DNA from: Chloroflexota bacterium
GTDB lineage: Bacteria > Chloroflexota > Anaerolineae > Anaerolineales > Villigracilaceae
NCBI GenBank assembly: GCA_016235425.1
Contig: JACRLC010000006.1
Span: forward strand, 59,399 to 123,398
DNA length: 64,000 nt
Direction of reading: 5' to 3'
Part shown: positions 63,711-64,000 of the stretch, in pieces
Position numbering within the stretch: the stretch's first letter is position 1
Layout: the number at the start of each line of letters is the position of its first letter
The notes under the pieces: generated by a model
What the model was told of the DNA's origin: nothing
Databases searched by the model: none
What the model saw: the letters and a program-made list of their open reading frames with translations, nothing else
Made by a program: the position numbers and the translations under genes

Positions 63711-63938
63711 CATTCGCTTCACACTTGACCATATATCTGCCCGCCGTTTTATGGGTTTTGTCTCCGTTTCAAACTATCTCTTCGGGCGATCCTTGCTGTG
63801 GCGGTTGCCTTACTAACTGACGTTACGCACTACGCTTCGACACTTCGACAGGCTCAACCTGACCTGTCTATTACCCACAAGTTGGGTAAAGGTGAGGTAG
63901 ACTATGGAGAAAGCACAAAGACAGGAGCAATCTGAACA
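63711..63938. other. Intergenic region
   Basis: Contains a fragment of the CTTCGACAGGCTCAAC repeat and ACCCACAAGTTGGGT hairpin. A 12-codon ORF (63904-63942, MEKAQRQEQSEH) has GAGG upstream but no known function. Confidence 0.4.
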
Positions 63939-64000
63939 TTGACAAGCAAGAAGAAAAGCGGCGATATTTCATGGACGGTGGAAGAATTTTCAAAAGTCAA
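63939..64000 (+). CDS. Possible start of a gene cut by the window end
   Basis: TTG at 63939 opens a frame reading TSKKKSGDISWTVEEFSKV to the window edge; AGGAG lies 11 nt upstream. Too short to identify. Confidence 0.3.
   Translation, partial: MTSKKKSGDISWTVEEFSKV

Overview
The window reads as one chromosomal stretch of a bacterium, most likely Chloroflexota and probably an Anaerolineae relative. This placement is inferred from the combination of LysW-carried lysine/arginine synthesis, a T-box trp operon and very repeat-rich short intergenic gaps; no rRNA or other marker is present to prove it. About 50 kb is an archipelago of amino-acid biosynthesis operons. The rest is a restriction-modification island, a few small regulator/membrane genes, and a membrane module around haem O synthase.

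Layout. (1) 57-9188, minus strand: a Trp T-box leader drives trpE-trpS-trpGD-trpC-trpF-trpB-trpA. (2) 9200-11198: HNH nuclease plus a PvuII-like DNA methyltransferase, AT-richer than its neighbours. (3) 11355-15201: a TetR-linked dehydrogenase cluster with a palindromic operator, a MerR/membrane pair, an unknown gene and a twice-frameshifted DUF4160 remnant. (4) 15327-29192, minus: a BCAA leader peptide and attenuator, then ilvD-ilvB-ilvN-ilvC-leuA-(52-aa ORF)-leuC-leuD-cimA-leuB-ilvE. (5) 29299-31890, plus: SAM-I riboswitch, metY, metA. (6) 31887-46351, minus: a complete LysW-type lysine/arginine set. The lysine half (lysS-T-U-homoisocitrate dehydrogenase-lysX) follows a Lys-codon leader. The arginine and shared half (argG-argH-lysW-argX-argC/lysY-argB/lysZ-argD/lysJ-lysK) follows an Arg-codon leader. 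(7) 46381-48491, minus: pheA and an aminotransferase. (8) 48531-53482, plus: a Thr/Met-codon leader, aspartokinase, asd, galK and a ROK sugar kinase. (9) 53404-57862: FmdE-like protein, PlsC-like acyltransferase, AzlCD, a GGDEF regulator, tRNA-Met(CAT) with a degenerate 3' copy, and a YgjP-like metalloprotease. (10) 57918-63710, minus: membrane proteins, ctaB, an FGE-domain lipoprotein and a 12-TM His-containing protein, with CRP-type palindromes upstream.

Two things stand out. First, nearly every biosynthetic operon has its own cis-acting attenuation device: T-box (Trp), SAM-I (Met), and four leader-peptide attenuators (Ile/Leu/Val, Arg, Lys, Thr/Met). For all four, a leader strand complementary to the terminator can be seen. 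The Arg, Lys and Thr leaders share a promoter cassette that puts the leader ATG only about 4-5 nt from the predicted transcription start. Second, at least a dozen families of short inverted repeats fill the gaps between genes. They have entered reading frames (trpA, trpC, trpE, leuA, lysK, and the signal peptide of the FGE lipoprotein) and supply the C-terminus or stop codon of several others.
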